Shown piece by piece: positions 17,788 through 25,775 of a stretch of 64,000 bases of DNA (its first letter is position 1; each line of letters begins with the position of its first letter). The notes under the pieces are model-generated. The model ran no database searches. It was given only the letters and a program-made list of their open reading frames with translations, and was not told the origin of the DNA. Both the position numbers and the translations under genes were made by a program. The DNA comes from JAJDUF01 sp965238265 (GTDB lineage: Bacteria; Chloroflexota; UBA11872; UBA12225; JAJDUF01): the NCBI GenBank assembly GCA_965238265.1, contig OZ250185.1:1302001-1366000 (forward strand). The letters are read 5' to 3'.

Positions 17788-17987
17788 CTAGTCCTCTTCG
17801 CGGCCCGCGACGAGGTAGACGAGAGGCCCGATGAGGTTGATGAAGACGATCACCAACCCCCATACGAGCTTGTTGCCGCCCTTGACTTTGCGCTCGGGGT
17901 TCAGCAGGTCCTCAGAGCGAAGACCAGAAGGCCGAGCTGGATGATTACTAGTGGTGCAAGTAGAGCGATCAAAGTGCCCGTTTCCAC
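17788..17987 (-). pseudogene. PLDc_N-type small membrane protein, frameshifted
   Basis: Two frames together give a ~66-residue protein: GTG start (17985-17987) TLIALLAPLVIIQLGLLVFAL, then, after a 1-nt deletion near 17908, DLLNPERKVKGGNKLVWGLV and IVFINLIGPLVYLVAGREED. This is the phospholipase D nuclease N-terminal (PLDc_N) two-helix protein that usually precedes an ABC-2 ATPase gene. Total length 200 nt is one base short of a whole number of codons. It ends 2 nt before the ATPase TTG, as in an intact operon. Confidence 0.8.
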
Positions 17988-18046
17988 CGGAATTCCCCAT
18001 ATCAAGCTGCCTGGACCCAAGCGACGCACCATCCTCGACGAGAGCG

Positions 18047-18075
18047 ATCTTAGTATAACTCATGAACGCCGTCAA
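18047..18075 (-). promoter_or_regulatory. Candidate promoter of the decayed ABC operon
   Basis: Minus strand: TTGACG, 17-nt spacer, TAAGAT, about 60 nt upstream of the PLDc_N remnant start. It is one of the better sigma70-like matches in the window. Confidence 0.45.
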
Positions 18076-18087
18076 CCACCGAATCAA

Positions 18088-18238
18088 GCTCACAAAACCA
18101 TCCGGCGTCGTCGTGAACTGGCGTTCGATGGGCAGCGGAGGTGGCTGTCACTACGGTTGCACTCCCTTCGAACTCCTCCAGGCACGCACCTCGCCCTTGG
18201 TTGCCTCTCTTCACCTCTGATGACCTCAAGGATATTCG
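18088..18238. other. Left flank of the transposase gene
   Basis: About 150 bases without a gene between the exporter promoter and the transposase stop. It should contain the left IS terminus, but I could not match it by eye to an inverted partner in 19607-19690. Confidence 0.3.
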
Positions 18239-19606
18239 CTACCCTGGTGCTGGATGGAGCCCGGCGATACGCTCCAGCACTTGCCGGAACGCTTCCTTGG
18301 GTACGGCTACCTGAGCAAGCTGAAACACCAACCTCCTGGCATGCCGCACCAGACGTCCACCCATCTTGATGAGCTTGGTCTGCACGCTTCGCAGTGACCA
18401 GTGTTTCACTGACTCTGGCAAAGTCAGCCTTCTCATGAAGTTGCCCAGGTTGTAGGCCAGTACAAACAGCCACAGCCTCACCTGGTTAGCAACGAACCTG
18501 TGACACGAGAGCCGCGTCCAGTTCAGGGCGTATTTGCCTTCCTTGATCCACTGCTCGGCCGTGCCCCGCCCGTTGTAGTAGTGGGTTACGCCTACCGCTG
18601 GCAGGCTCAGGTTGGTGACGACGAACCCGACCCTCGGGAATAGCTCACCCTGGTGCCACTCCACCTTTGCCACTACACGCCGGGACTGGTCCCAAGTCTT
18701 GGCCTGGTACTTGAAGTCGTGGTACCAGACGACGGGCTTCTTAGGCGGCCTGCCCACGGGCCGCTTCAGTAGGTGCAGGATGTGTCGTTGTAATACCTCG
18801 TTGGCCGGAAGCCGCATAGCGTAGCCAATGTCCCTTGACTCCAGGTACTCGTACACCTCGGGCTTGGCAAAGGCAGCATCGGCTCGGAACAGCAGCCGGA
18901 CTCCCTTCTCCTGGTATCGCTCCACGACTGGCTCCAGAGCCTCCCGCCACCGCTCAGCGCTGTGGACGTTGCCCGGTCGAAGCATTGCACCTTCGCAATC
19001 TCCGAAATGGTTGAACAGGAAGAGTGGGTGATAGCATACGGACTCGAAGTGGCCGTTATAGGCGACTCCCTCCTGCTGCCCATGGACCGGGCTCTCTGAG
19101 CTGTCCATGTCGAGGATAACTCGCTGGTGAGATGTGTGGGCCATGGCCTTGTCCACCCACTCAACATTCAGGCGCGTAAGCCCATCCAGGTTCTCCTCTT
19201 CGGTTAACACCTCAGTCTCAAATCGGCTCATAGTGTTGGTGCTGGCTGCCTGCTTATCAGTACCTTGCCACCCGACGATGACACGCATAGCCGGGTCTTG
19301 GGCAAGCCGTTCAGCGTCGTTGGTGTCCTCGTAGCCAGCGAGACGGCTATACACCGATTGTCTGAGCAAGGGCAACAGCCGGTGTTGCACATTGCGGCCG
19401 GTACGGCTTTCATGGATATAATCGTTGGCTGTCTCTGTCAGTCCCAGAGCGGCATCAAGCTCGCGGCATGCCAGGAGTCCAGCGTCAGAGGTGATGGTAG
19501 CGCCACGAAAATCCAGGCGGACTCTGCGGTCGAATTGGAGCTTCAAAGGGGTGTCGGAGCTTTCACCCATTGGGTGCCTCCAGCGAGATGGCGGTATCAA
19601 GAACAA
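18239..19606 (-). mobile_element. IS1380-family transposase (DDE)
   Basis: 455 aa, full length for the family; an internal ATG giving MGESSDTPLKLQFDRRVRL is an alternative start. Seen: the family hallmarks LKLQFDRRVRLDFRGATITSD at the N-terminus with SDAGLLACRELD, LDMDSSESPVHGQQEG (catalytic Asp, ~145), FRADAAFAKPEVYEYLE (second Asp, ~240) and YNGRGTAEQWIKEGKYALNW (catalytic Glu, ~345). The frame appears intact, so the element may be active. It sits beside a decaying exporter operon. Terminal inverted repeats and target duplications were not resolved. Confidence 0.9.
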
Positions 19607-19886
19607 TATCCCGCTACCTCGGCCAGTCTAGCACGCTCACTGGCCATGATGCCCAGGTAAGCGGCTCAAATAGGCAGCACTCTTACCGTATTACGACGCA
19701 CCCACGCGGCAGATCTGGGAAATGTGGGGTGGAGCGGTGGACCTACCCCCAACCCCCTCCCTCAAGGGAAGGGGCTACCGATCGCCATGTGGACCGCTTC
19801 CCTTAGGTGGCAGCAGCGGCCGGCCGCCGCGCGGACTCCCCTTCTGCCAGGGAAGGGGCCGGGGGTTAGGTCCAATCAACCCACCC
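19607..19886. repeat. Right flank of the transposase with hairpin repeats
   Basis: No gene seen. Contains two CCCTCCC...GGGAAGGGG-type hairpins (about 19748-19776 and 19829-19877), the latter followed by CCGGGGGTTAGG. A copy of the CTCTGTG...TCTGCGGCTAAA repeat follows at about 19889-19919, inside the 3' end of the nitrilase gene. Confidence 0.5.
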
Positions 19887-20825
19887 CTACTCTGTGCTCT
19901 CCGTGCGCTCTGCGGCTAAACGTGCCCGCCGTTCCCAGTGACCGTAGGAGCGGGTCTCCGCGGCCGACAGGGTATGACCGGGGCGCCCATTCCAGTGACC
20001 GGCTCGGACGCGCTGCATCGTGTTCCGATAGCGCTCGGCCATGTTGGCAGGCTGCTCCGCCATGTACTCGCTCTCCGCCGCGCGCGCCGTCGCCGCCGAC
20101 GGGAGCGCCGGTAGCTCCACCGTTGCCGTCGTGATTTGGTCGCAGCCCCACTTGTACGCGACCACCTCGCCTTTGCTGATAATCAGGTTGTTCCCCACGT
20201 TTGCTTGCACCACCGGCACGCCGTTCTCCCGCGCCCGCGCCGTGACGATGGCATTCTGGGACTTTTTCCTCGTGCCATACGACGGAATCAGCAGACAGCG
20301 TGCGCCGTCCAGCACCAAGGTCCGGGCGATCTTGGGGTTGGCCCGGTCGTTGCAGATGAGCATACCCATCCGCCCCAGCGGGGTATCGAAGGCCCGGATG
20401 CGCCGCCCAATCCGGTCGAAGTACCAGGTAGAGTGTGCCCCTTCCGCCAGCTGGGTTTTGTGGTAGTGTCCGCAGATGGTGCCACCCTGGTCAATGAAAA
20501 TGGCCGTGTTGTAGACCTCGCCGCCAATCCGTTCGGCAAAGCCAAAACACAGGCAGGTACGGAGGTCCTGAGCGAGCTGCTGGAAGCGCCGGATAAAGGG
20601 GCCATCTATCGGCTCCGCGATCTCCAGCATGGCCGGCCCTCGCTCGGGCTTCCGGATGACATCCATCGCCACATAGCCCTCCAAGATACCCTCGGGGGCG
20701 ACGATGAGGTCGGCCTGCTCCCGCGCAGCCGTGCGGAAGTAGGTCTCCAGCTTCTCAGCGTTGTAGTCCTTGTCCCACTTCTTGGGCTTGAGTGAGATGG
20801 CCGTCACCGTAATCGTCGTATACAT
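19887..20825 (-). CDS. Carbon-nitrogen hydrolase (nitrilase superfamily)
   Basis: 312 aa; GGGAG 6 nt before ATG (20823-20825). Seen: catalytic triad Glu in LIVAPEGILEG (~45), Lys in HYHKTQLAEG (~123) and Cys in GMLICNDRANP (~158). Known: cytosolic C-N hydrolases that deaminate or decarbamoylate amides, nitriles or N-carbamoyl compounds. The C-terminal ~65 residues (AAESEYMAEQPANMAERYRN...) form a predicted charged helical tail beyond the core fold. Its stop lies within the repeat-derived CTCTGTGCTCTCC tract, so the last residues (RLAAERTESTE) may come from that repeat. Specific amide unknown. Confidence 0.9.
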   Translation of the reverse strand: MYTTITVTAISLKPKKWDKDYNAEKLETYFRTAAREQADLIVAPEGILEGYVAMDVIRKPERGPAMLEIAEPIDGPFIRRFQQLAQDLRTCLCFGFAERIGGEVYNTAIFIDQGGTICGHYHKTQLAEGAHSTWYFDRIGRRIRAFDTPLGRMGMLICNDRANPKIARTLVLDGARCLLIPSYGTRKKSQNAIVTARARENGVPVVQANVGNNLIISKGEVVAYKWGCDQITTATVELPALPSAATARAAESEYMAEQPANMAERYRNTMQRVRAGHWNGRPGHTLSAAETRSYGHWERRARLAAERTESTE

Positions 20826-20904
20826 CGTTTCTCCCGTCCCCTTCCGGCCCGCCTCATCCCCCGGCCCCCTTTCCCTGCTCCGCAGGGGCCGGGAGCCGCT
20901 GGCG

Positions 20905-21450
20905 CTACGTGTCGAAAATCTCGCTGACCGCGCAGGTGAAGCCGGGCAGCGCGTCCAGGCCGTCGAGCGTGTCGTGCTCGGTGAGTGTCACGACCGCGCG
21001 GCCCGGCTCGTGTACGTCCACCGTGCGGCTGTCCGGTTGCACGACCCATACCAGGGCCACGCCGTAACTCAGCCACATCCGCGCCTTGTCGCTGACCTCC
21101 CGCCGGCTGTCGTTGGGCGAGACGACCTCCACCACCAGGTCGGGGGACACCTCGGCGTAGCCCGTAATCCTCACCCCCAGGGGGATTTTCGCCGCCGAGA
21201 TGTACGCGACATCCGCTCCAAGCACCGTATCCGGGCCCCGCTCCAGCCAAAAGCCCGCGAAGATCGTCAGGCTCCCCAACTTCCGAGGCTTGATAAAACA
21301 CCCAAGCTCAAAACTCAGCCTCACTACGATCTCGCCGTGCTCCAGTCCTGCCGGCTTGGTCTGGTGCAGTACCCCCCGGACCAGATCGCCGCGCCATCTC
21401 CCTCGCAGCATATCGTCGGCCGTCAGCAACCTGGTTGCTGTGATCGCCAT
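20905..21450 (-). CDS. Uma2-family (DUF820) restriction-endonuclease-fold protein
   Basis: 181 aa; AAGGAG about 5 nt before the ATG. Seen: GADVAYIS, PDLVVEVVSPNDSRREVSDKARMW and WLSYGVALVWVVQPDSRTVDV, matching the PD-(D/E)xK-like motif chain (P-D, E-V-x-S-P, K...Y..G). Known: a very common family in Chloroflexota and Cyanobacteria with a nuclease fold but poorly known function. Stand-alone gene; no toxin partner or transposase adjacent. A second, longer member is at 28881-29699. Confidence 0.88.
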   Translation of the reverse strand: MAITATRLLTADDMLRGRWRGDLVRGVLHQTKPAGLEHGEIVVRLSFELGCFIKPRKLGSLTIFAGFWLERGPDTVLGADVAYISAAKIPLGVRITGYAEVSPDLVVEVVSPNDSRREVSDKARMWLSYGVALVWVVQPDSRTVDVHEPGRAVVTLTEHDTLDGLDALPGFTCAVSEIFDT

Positions 21451-21546
21451 ATCCGGCTCCTTCCCGACACGGCACCAGCCGCCGCCGGACTCCCCCTCTC
21501 TATCGCTCGGCGATGGAGAGGGGGCCGGGGGGTGAGGCGCCGCCCC

Positions 21547-22404
21547 TTACCGGCAGCGGGCAAACTTTTGGAGGCGCGTGCCTTCGAGCACCTCACTGAC
21601 GTACAGGTCGCCCCGCGAGTCGGTCCACGCCCCGTGCGGTGCCCAGAATTGCCCCGGCGCGTCGCTGCGTTCCCCGCCCAGGCGGGCCAGGACCTTCCCG
21701 TCGAGATCAACGATACTCACGCGCCCTTGCAGCTCCGGCACGTACATGATCCCTTGGGCATCCACGTACAGATCGCAGGGCTGGAGAAATCCGGGCCACT
21801 CATCGAGGTACTCGGCGTCCGGTGTGAAGAGCTGGATGCGGTGGTTCTCGCGGTCCGCGACGTACACCCGCTCGTCGGTGGCCCAGATACTATGCGGTAG
21901 GTCGAACTGGCCCGGCCCGGTGCCCGGCTCCCCCCAGGAGTGGAGGTGCGTGCCGTCCGCCGCGAAGCGATGGGCGCGATTCTGGCCGTAGCCGTCGGAG
22001 ACGTAGATGTCCCCGGACGGCGCGCGGACCGCGTCCGTCGGCCGGTTGAACGGCTGGCCGTCCGGGCTGCCCTGGTCATAGTTGCCCAGGGTGAGCAGGA
22101 CTTGGCCGTCGGCGGTGAGCTTGTAGACCATATGGTGGAGAGAGTCCGTGGCATACATCGTCCCATCCGGTTCTACGAACAGACCGTGCGCGTACTCGAG
22201 ATACTCCGGCGCCCGGTCGAAAGAGGTCACTAAGGCGCCGTCGCGCTCGAAGACAATCAGTGGATGCTCCCCGCGGTGAAAAACGTAGACCCGATCCTGG
22301 GCGTCCACCGCGACGCCGGCGACCTCATGGAGCTTCCATCCAGTGGGTAGCTGGGGCCAATCCGGGACGAACTCGTAGGTGAAGTCTCCGCTCCCAATCG
22401 TCAT
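21547..22404 (-). CDS. NHL-repeat beta-propeller protein
   Basis: 285 aa. Start ATG at 22402-22404, with AAAGGA upstream; the longer open frame has no better site. Seen: repeated blade pattern VAVDAQDRVYVFHRGEHPLI, GLFVEPDGTMYATDSLHHMV, APSGDIYVSDGYGQNRAHRF, IWATDERVYVADRENHRIQL, each with the NHL-type DxxNxR signature. Such proteins resemble the lyase domain of peptidylglycine alpha-amidating enzyme and ring-type NHL scaffolds. No secretion signal. Function unknown; could be a sugar-lactone or ligand-binding propeller. Confidence 0.82.
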   Translation of the reverse strand: MTIGSGDFTYEFVPDWPQLPTGWKLHEVAGVAVDAQDRVYVFHRGEHPLIVFERDGALVTSFDRAPEYLEYAHGLFVEPDGTMYATDSLHHMVYKLTADGQVLLTLGNYDQGSPDGQPFNRPTDAVRAPSGDIYVSDGYGQNRAHRFAADGTHLHSWGEPGTGPGQFDLPHSIWATDERVYVADRENHRIQLFTPDAEYLDEWPGFLQPCDLYVDAQGIMYVPELQGRVSIVDLDGKVLARLGGERSDAPGQFWAPHGAWTDSRGDLYVSEVLEGTRLQKFARCR

Positions 22405-22512
22405 CGCGCGTGTCCTTTCGGTTGGATTTGACCTCACCACCGGCTCTTTCCGCCTCGCCCCCGCCTGCCTCCGGCAGACTCCCCCTCTCTACATGGTGGA
22501 GAGGGGGCCGGG

Positions 22513-22567
22513 TGATGGGCCAAAGCCGCACCACACCTGGCACTATCCGTGCGGCTTTGGCCCGTCA
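22513..22567 (+). repeat. 55-nt palindromic element, copy 2
   Basis: Arms 22513-22531 and 22549-22567 (TGATGGGCCAAAGCCGCAC / GTGCGGCTTTGGCCCGTCA) pair over 19 positions with one mismatch; loop CACACCTGGCACTATCC is 17 nt. Its sequence is the reverse complement relative of the copy inside the gene at 48623. Lies upstream of the NHL-protein gene. Confidence 0.85.
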
Positions 22568-22614
22568 GGAGGTGAGGCCTCGCTACCTCATTGGCTCGTA
22601 ATACACGCCGCCGG

Positions 22615-22672
22615 TGACTGGCCAGGTCGGCACTACTATAGCGGCAACGGATTGTGCAGGCCTGACCGGTCA
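22615..22672 (+). repeat. 58-nt palindromic element, copy 3
   Basis: Left arm TGACTGGCCAGGTCGGCAC, loop TACTATAGCGGCAACGGATT, right arm GTGCAGGCCTGACCGGTCA. The arms pair imperfectly. It is only 47 nt from copy 2, in the gap between the NHL gene and the frameshifted gene. Confidence 0.7.
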
Positions 22673-22680
22673 GGTCCGCC

Positions 22681-23740
22681 TCAGAGCTTGCCAATCGCCT
22701 CCAGCACGGGCCAGAAGTTGAGCTGCTCGACCGCGTGCTTCCGGTAGATGCCCACTACGTCGGCTCCATTGGCGCGCGCGCACCGTGCTGCCGCCAGCAT
22801 CAGGTCTGGGTCTTGGAAGCTGCCGGGATGATAGCAGGATAGCTCTACCACCAATGGCACCCGCCCCTTGATGATGTCGGCGGCCTGCCTGGTCTGCCGC
22901 GCTAGCGCCGCCAAGTCGTTGTTGGTCCGGAACCAGAGGTGAAACTCGTCAATCAGCCCCTGCTCTACCCAGGCGGGCCAGTCCTGCAACACCTTCGGAT
23001 ACTCCTCCCGCTCCGCAGCGATAATCGTCGTCGTGAGCTGGGCGGCCGGAAACGCGGCCTTGACCTTGCTACCTAGCTCCCGCAAGAACAGAGTGACGTA
23101 ATCCGCCCGGAACTGGAGCCACAGCGGATCATCGTTGGGCAGCGCAAAGGCATTCTTCCCGTGTGTAGCTCGGAACTCGTCTACGACGCGATCCTCGTAG
23201 CCGTAGGGGACGACGCCGTACACGTCCTCGTTGCCGATGACAAACTCTACCTGGATACCGTCGCCCCGTGACTCGGCCAAGGTCGTCAGGAACAGGCCCG
23301 CCTGATGGCTGCGGACCTCGGGAAACGCCAGGCTAAGGCAGAGCCGTTCACCAGGCGCTAGGGTGTCCCGCTTGTCCCGGGTGTAACTCCGGTATTCCGG
23401 GTGCTCGCGCGCAAAGTCGCTGATCTCCGGCGCGGCAACGCGCGGATGGCTCCAGATGGGCCGGTGGTGGTCCATGATCGCGCGCCTCCGGGGCCGTCAC
23501 CGGTGGTCGCATGAACGGCAAAGACCATTCATAGCTGACGCGGCGGGTGCCGTAGGTAGGGAATGCCGTGTAGCCGAGATAGGGGTGGACGGCGATGCCT
23601 TTGGCGTGGGCCACCTCCACAACGTAGGCGGTTGTGGCTCCAATCAGGCGTGTCACACCGACGCTCGCGCACTTTTCGACATAACCCACGGCTTCATCGT
23701 CTTCCACGCTGCCCCAGAGGGGTAGTTGGCGTCCCATCAT
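22681..23740 (-). pseudogene. Uncharacterised TIM-barrel-like protein, single frameshift
   Basis: Two frames make one protein of about 352 residues. The first (ATG 23740 or 23737, MGRQLPLWGSVEDDEAVGYV ... PFMRPPVTAPEAR) and the second (IMDHHRPIWSHPRVAAPEIS ... AVEQLNFWPVLEAIGKL) abut near 23476-23485, where a one-base loss explains the break. Content (alternating strands and helices, HPYLGYTAFPTYG, EFVIGNEDVYGV, IDEFHLWFRTNNDL) resembles family-10-like glycoside hydrolase barrels, but I do not recognise a specific family. Either a recent pseudogene or a sequencing error. It lies 24 nt upstream (on the minus strand, downstream) of the Nudix gene. Confidence 0.75.
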
Positions 23741-23764
23741 GCAGTACCTTCTCCCATGCATTGA

Positions 23765-24286
23765 TCAATCCGACGCGCCAGCTTGCAGCGCTGCCGATTC
23801 TCCGCCTCCCAAGTAGAAAGCCAGCGCCGCCTGACTCAGCCCGGTGAACGTCTGTGGCTGCTCCGCGAGCAAGCGGCAGAGTTCCGAGGTGGGAAGCCAA
23901 CGGTGGCCGGAGGCCAGATCGCCGCGCTCCGTGAGCACGCCGGCGGCTCGACAGCGGAAGAAGAAGCCGATGGAGTCGATGGGGCCGTGGAGCGTTTGAT
24001 AGACGAACGCCGGCCGCAGGCATTCGTACTCGGTATCCCTGGCGCCGCTTTGGCGTACCGCAGACCACACCAAGCGCCCGGTGTTGTCCAGAATCTCCGT
24101 TACCCGCAGGCCGGTTTCCTCGCGTACCTCGCGGACCAGCCCCTCCAGGATCGGCTCGTACTCGTCGAGCGTGCCGCCGGGCAGCTCCAGGGCGCCCCCG
24201 TCATCCGGCCGGTCACGCACCTGCACGAGCACCTCAGTGCCCTGCGCGGTCTCCCGCTCGATGATGGCCCGGCTGTTGACGTACAT
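23765..24286 (-). CDS. Nudix hydrolase
   Basis: 173 aa. A perfect Nudix box G-x5-E-x7-REV-x-EE-x-GL is present (GTLDEYE...REVREETGL, residues ~38-60), giving the Mg-binding loop-helix-loop. Upstream LPGG and the preceding VQVRDRPDDGGALE match the fold. Known: cytosolic pyrophosphohydrolase acting on nucleoside diphosphate-X compounds. The stop is 24 nt from the start of the frameshifted gene, so the two are likely co-transcribed. The ORF overlaps nothing else. Confidence 0.93.
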   Translation of the reverse strand: MYVNSRAIIERETAQGTEVLVQVRDRPDDGGALELPGGTLDEYEPILEGLVREVREETGLRVTEILDNTGRLVWSAVRQSGARDTEYECLRPAFVYQTLHGPIDSIGFFFRCRAAGVLTERGDLASGHRWLPTSELCRLLAEQPQTFTGLSQAALAFYLGGGESAALQAGASD

Positions 24287-24320
24287 CCCTGACCTCCGGC
24301 GGCGAGGGTGAGGTTGGCGG

Positions 24321-25526
24321 TCAGAAGCGCGGCACGCCTTCCTGCAACGTGGTAATCAGACCGCGAACCTCGTCCTCGCTATTGAAGCCGGCAATCGAGA
24401 CGCGCATCCCTAGCTTGTTGGGGTCCATCGGTGCGGTGAGCCACTGGAACTTGACGATGGTGTTGTGCTGCTCATAGATGTAGTCCACCAGGCCGCGCAA
24501 GGCGGTTTCGTCGTATCCGTCGAAGGTGAGGGTCGTGATGCCAGCGGACTGACCCGCTGCGGTGGGCGTGAGGATGCGTACTCGCTCTAGCCCTGCAACC
24601 TGCTCGCGGAGCAGCTTGGTGAGGCGCTGCACGTGCGCGGCTATCGTATCTAGCCCAATCGCGGACAGGTTTTCCACGGCATGCCCCAAGCCAATGATCA
24701 GCGCCGCGTTGTGTGTACCCCCCTCGGCACGCCGCGCCGCGCTCGGCGGCGGGGCGGCGGTGCCCGGCGGCGCCCAGGGGTCGGCATCGGAGAGGAACGT
24801 CGGCCGGAACGTGGGGAGCCGGTGGGGCGCGACCCAGACAAACCCGATGCCCATTGGGCCCAAGAGCCACTTGTGCCCCGACCCGACGAGGAAGTCGCAC
24901 CCCAGCGATGGTACGTCTACCGGGAATTGGCCGAGTGACTGCGCGGCGTCCACGACCACCGGTATCCCGCGCTCGTGCGCGAGCGCCGCTGTCGCGGCGA
25001 CCGGCAGCAGCCGTCCGTCCGGCGAGGCCAGATGACTGATGCAGAACAGCTTTGTACGCTCCGTCAGCGCGGCGGCGAGACGTTCTAGCAACACGGCATC
25101 ACCGCGGTCGGCCGGCACGACCTTGGTGGTGACGCCGCGCTGGTCCCGGAGCGCCCAGGAGTTACGCACGACGCTGACGTGTTCCAGGTTGGTGATGACG
25201 AACTCATCGCCCTCGCGCCAGCGTAGGTTGTGCAGCACGCGCAGCATCGCCTGTGAGGTACTGCGCGTCATGCCTAGCTCTTCCGGCCGGACGTGCAGCA
25301 TAGTCGCCAGGGCGGCGCGCGCCAGCGCTTCCTTCTCGGCCCGTTCGGTAGCGACTGCCGGGACGCCGTGAAACTGCGCCTCTCTGGTCATCTCGTCATG
25401 GACGGTACGGAGCACCGACTCAGGCGTGGGGCTATGGCCGCCGGTTTGCAGATAGGCCACGTGCCGGGTGATGGGCAGCTCGCCCCGGAGGTCGGCGAGG
25501 GTCAGAGCAACGCCGCTCGGTGACAT
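24321..25526 (-). CDS. Class V aminotransferase (cysteine desulfurase/isopenicillin epimerase-like)
   Basis: 401 aa; AAGGAG 7 nt before ATG. Fold-type I PLP enzyme. Seen: VAYLQTGGHSPTP substrate-loop start, TRSTSQAMLRVL phosphate-cup region (~90), NLEHVS (~118), VVVDAAQSLGQ (PLP Asp and Gln, ~192), and GSGHKWLLGP with the Schiff-base Lys (~218). There is no obvious catalytic Cys loop of NifS type; the GTAAPPPSAARRAEGGTHN region replaces it. Likely an isopenicillin-N epimerase-like or ergothioneine-lyase-like enzyme of unknown substrate. The 34-nt gap to the Nudix gene suggests the same transcript. Confidence 0.9.
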   Translation of the reverse strand: MSPSGVALTLADLRGELPITRHVAYLQTGGHSPTPESVLRTVHDEMTREAQFHGVPAVATERAEKEALARAALATMLHVRPEELGMTRSTSQAMLRVLHNLRWREGDEFVITNLEHVSVVRNSWALRDQRGVTTKVVPADRGDAVLLERLAAALTERTKLFCISHLASPDGRLLPVAATAALAHERGIPVVVDAAQSLGQFPVDVPSLGCDFLVGSGHKWLLGPMGIGFVWVAPHRLPTFRPTFLSDADPWAPPGTAAPPPSAARRAEGGTHNAALIIGLGHAVENLSAIGLDTIAAHVQRLTKLLREQVAGLERVRILTPTAAGQSAGITTLTFDGYDETALRGLVDYIYEQHNTIVKFQWLTAPMDPNKLGMRVSIAGFNSEDEVRGLITTLQEGVPRF

Positions 25527-25775
25527 TGACGACTCCTTCGGTAGCCCATTGTACCGCGATCACCGGGTAACGCTACCCACCTCCGTATAGCCTTCTCCCC
25601 CGGCCCTCTCTCTGGCCCGCTCCGCAGGGGGCCCTGGGCTGCCCCTACGGCCGCCGGCCGCCTCTGCCGCACTCCCCCTCTCTATCGCTCGGCGATGGAG
25701 AGGGGGCCGGGGGGTGAGGCGCGCCCGCTCTGGATTCCCGCGCAAGCGGGAATGACCGGGAAGTGTCAACAGAGG
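25527..25775. repeat. Intergenic hairpin repeats
   Basis: No gene seen. Contains the CCCCCTCTCTATCGCTCGGCGATGGAGAGGGGG hairpin (about 25674-25708), identical over its core to 21491-21525, and a GGATTCCCGCGCAAGCGGGAATGAC repeat (about 25732-25756). Confidence 0.65.

Noticed and set aside
17369..17863. Independent small ATPase gene
   Set aside because: The frame ends just before the signature motif and the matching C-terminus lies in another frame, so it is a broken ABC ATPase, not a complete protein.
18239..19606. Precise IS ends and target duplication
   Set aside because: I searched both flanks by eye for inverted termini and found no convincing pair, so only the transposase is reported.
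20770..21900. Plus-strand open frame of 376 codons
   Set aside because: Overlaps the nitrilase start, Uma2 and NHL genes in antisense; no RBS or domain. High-GC shadow.
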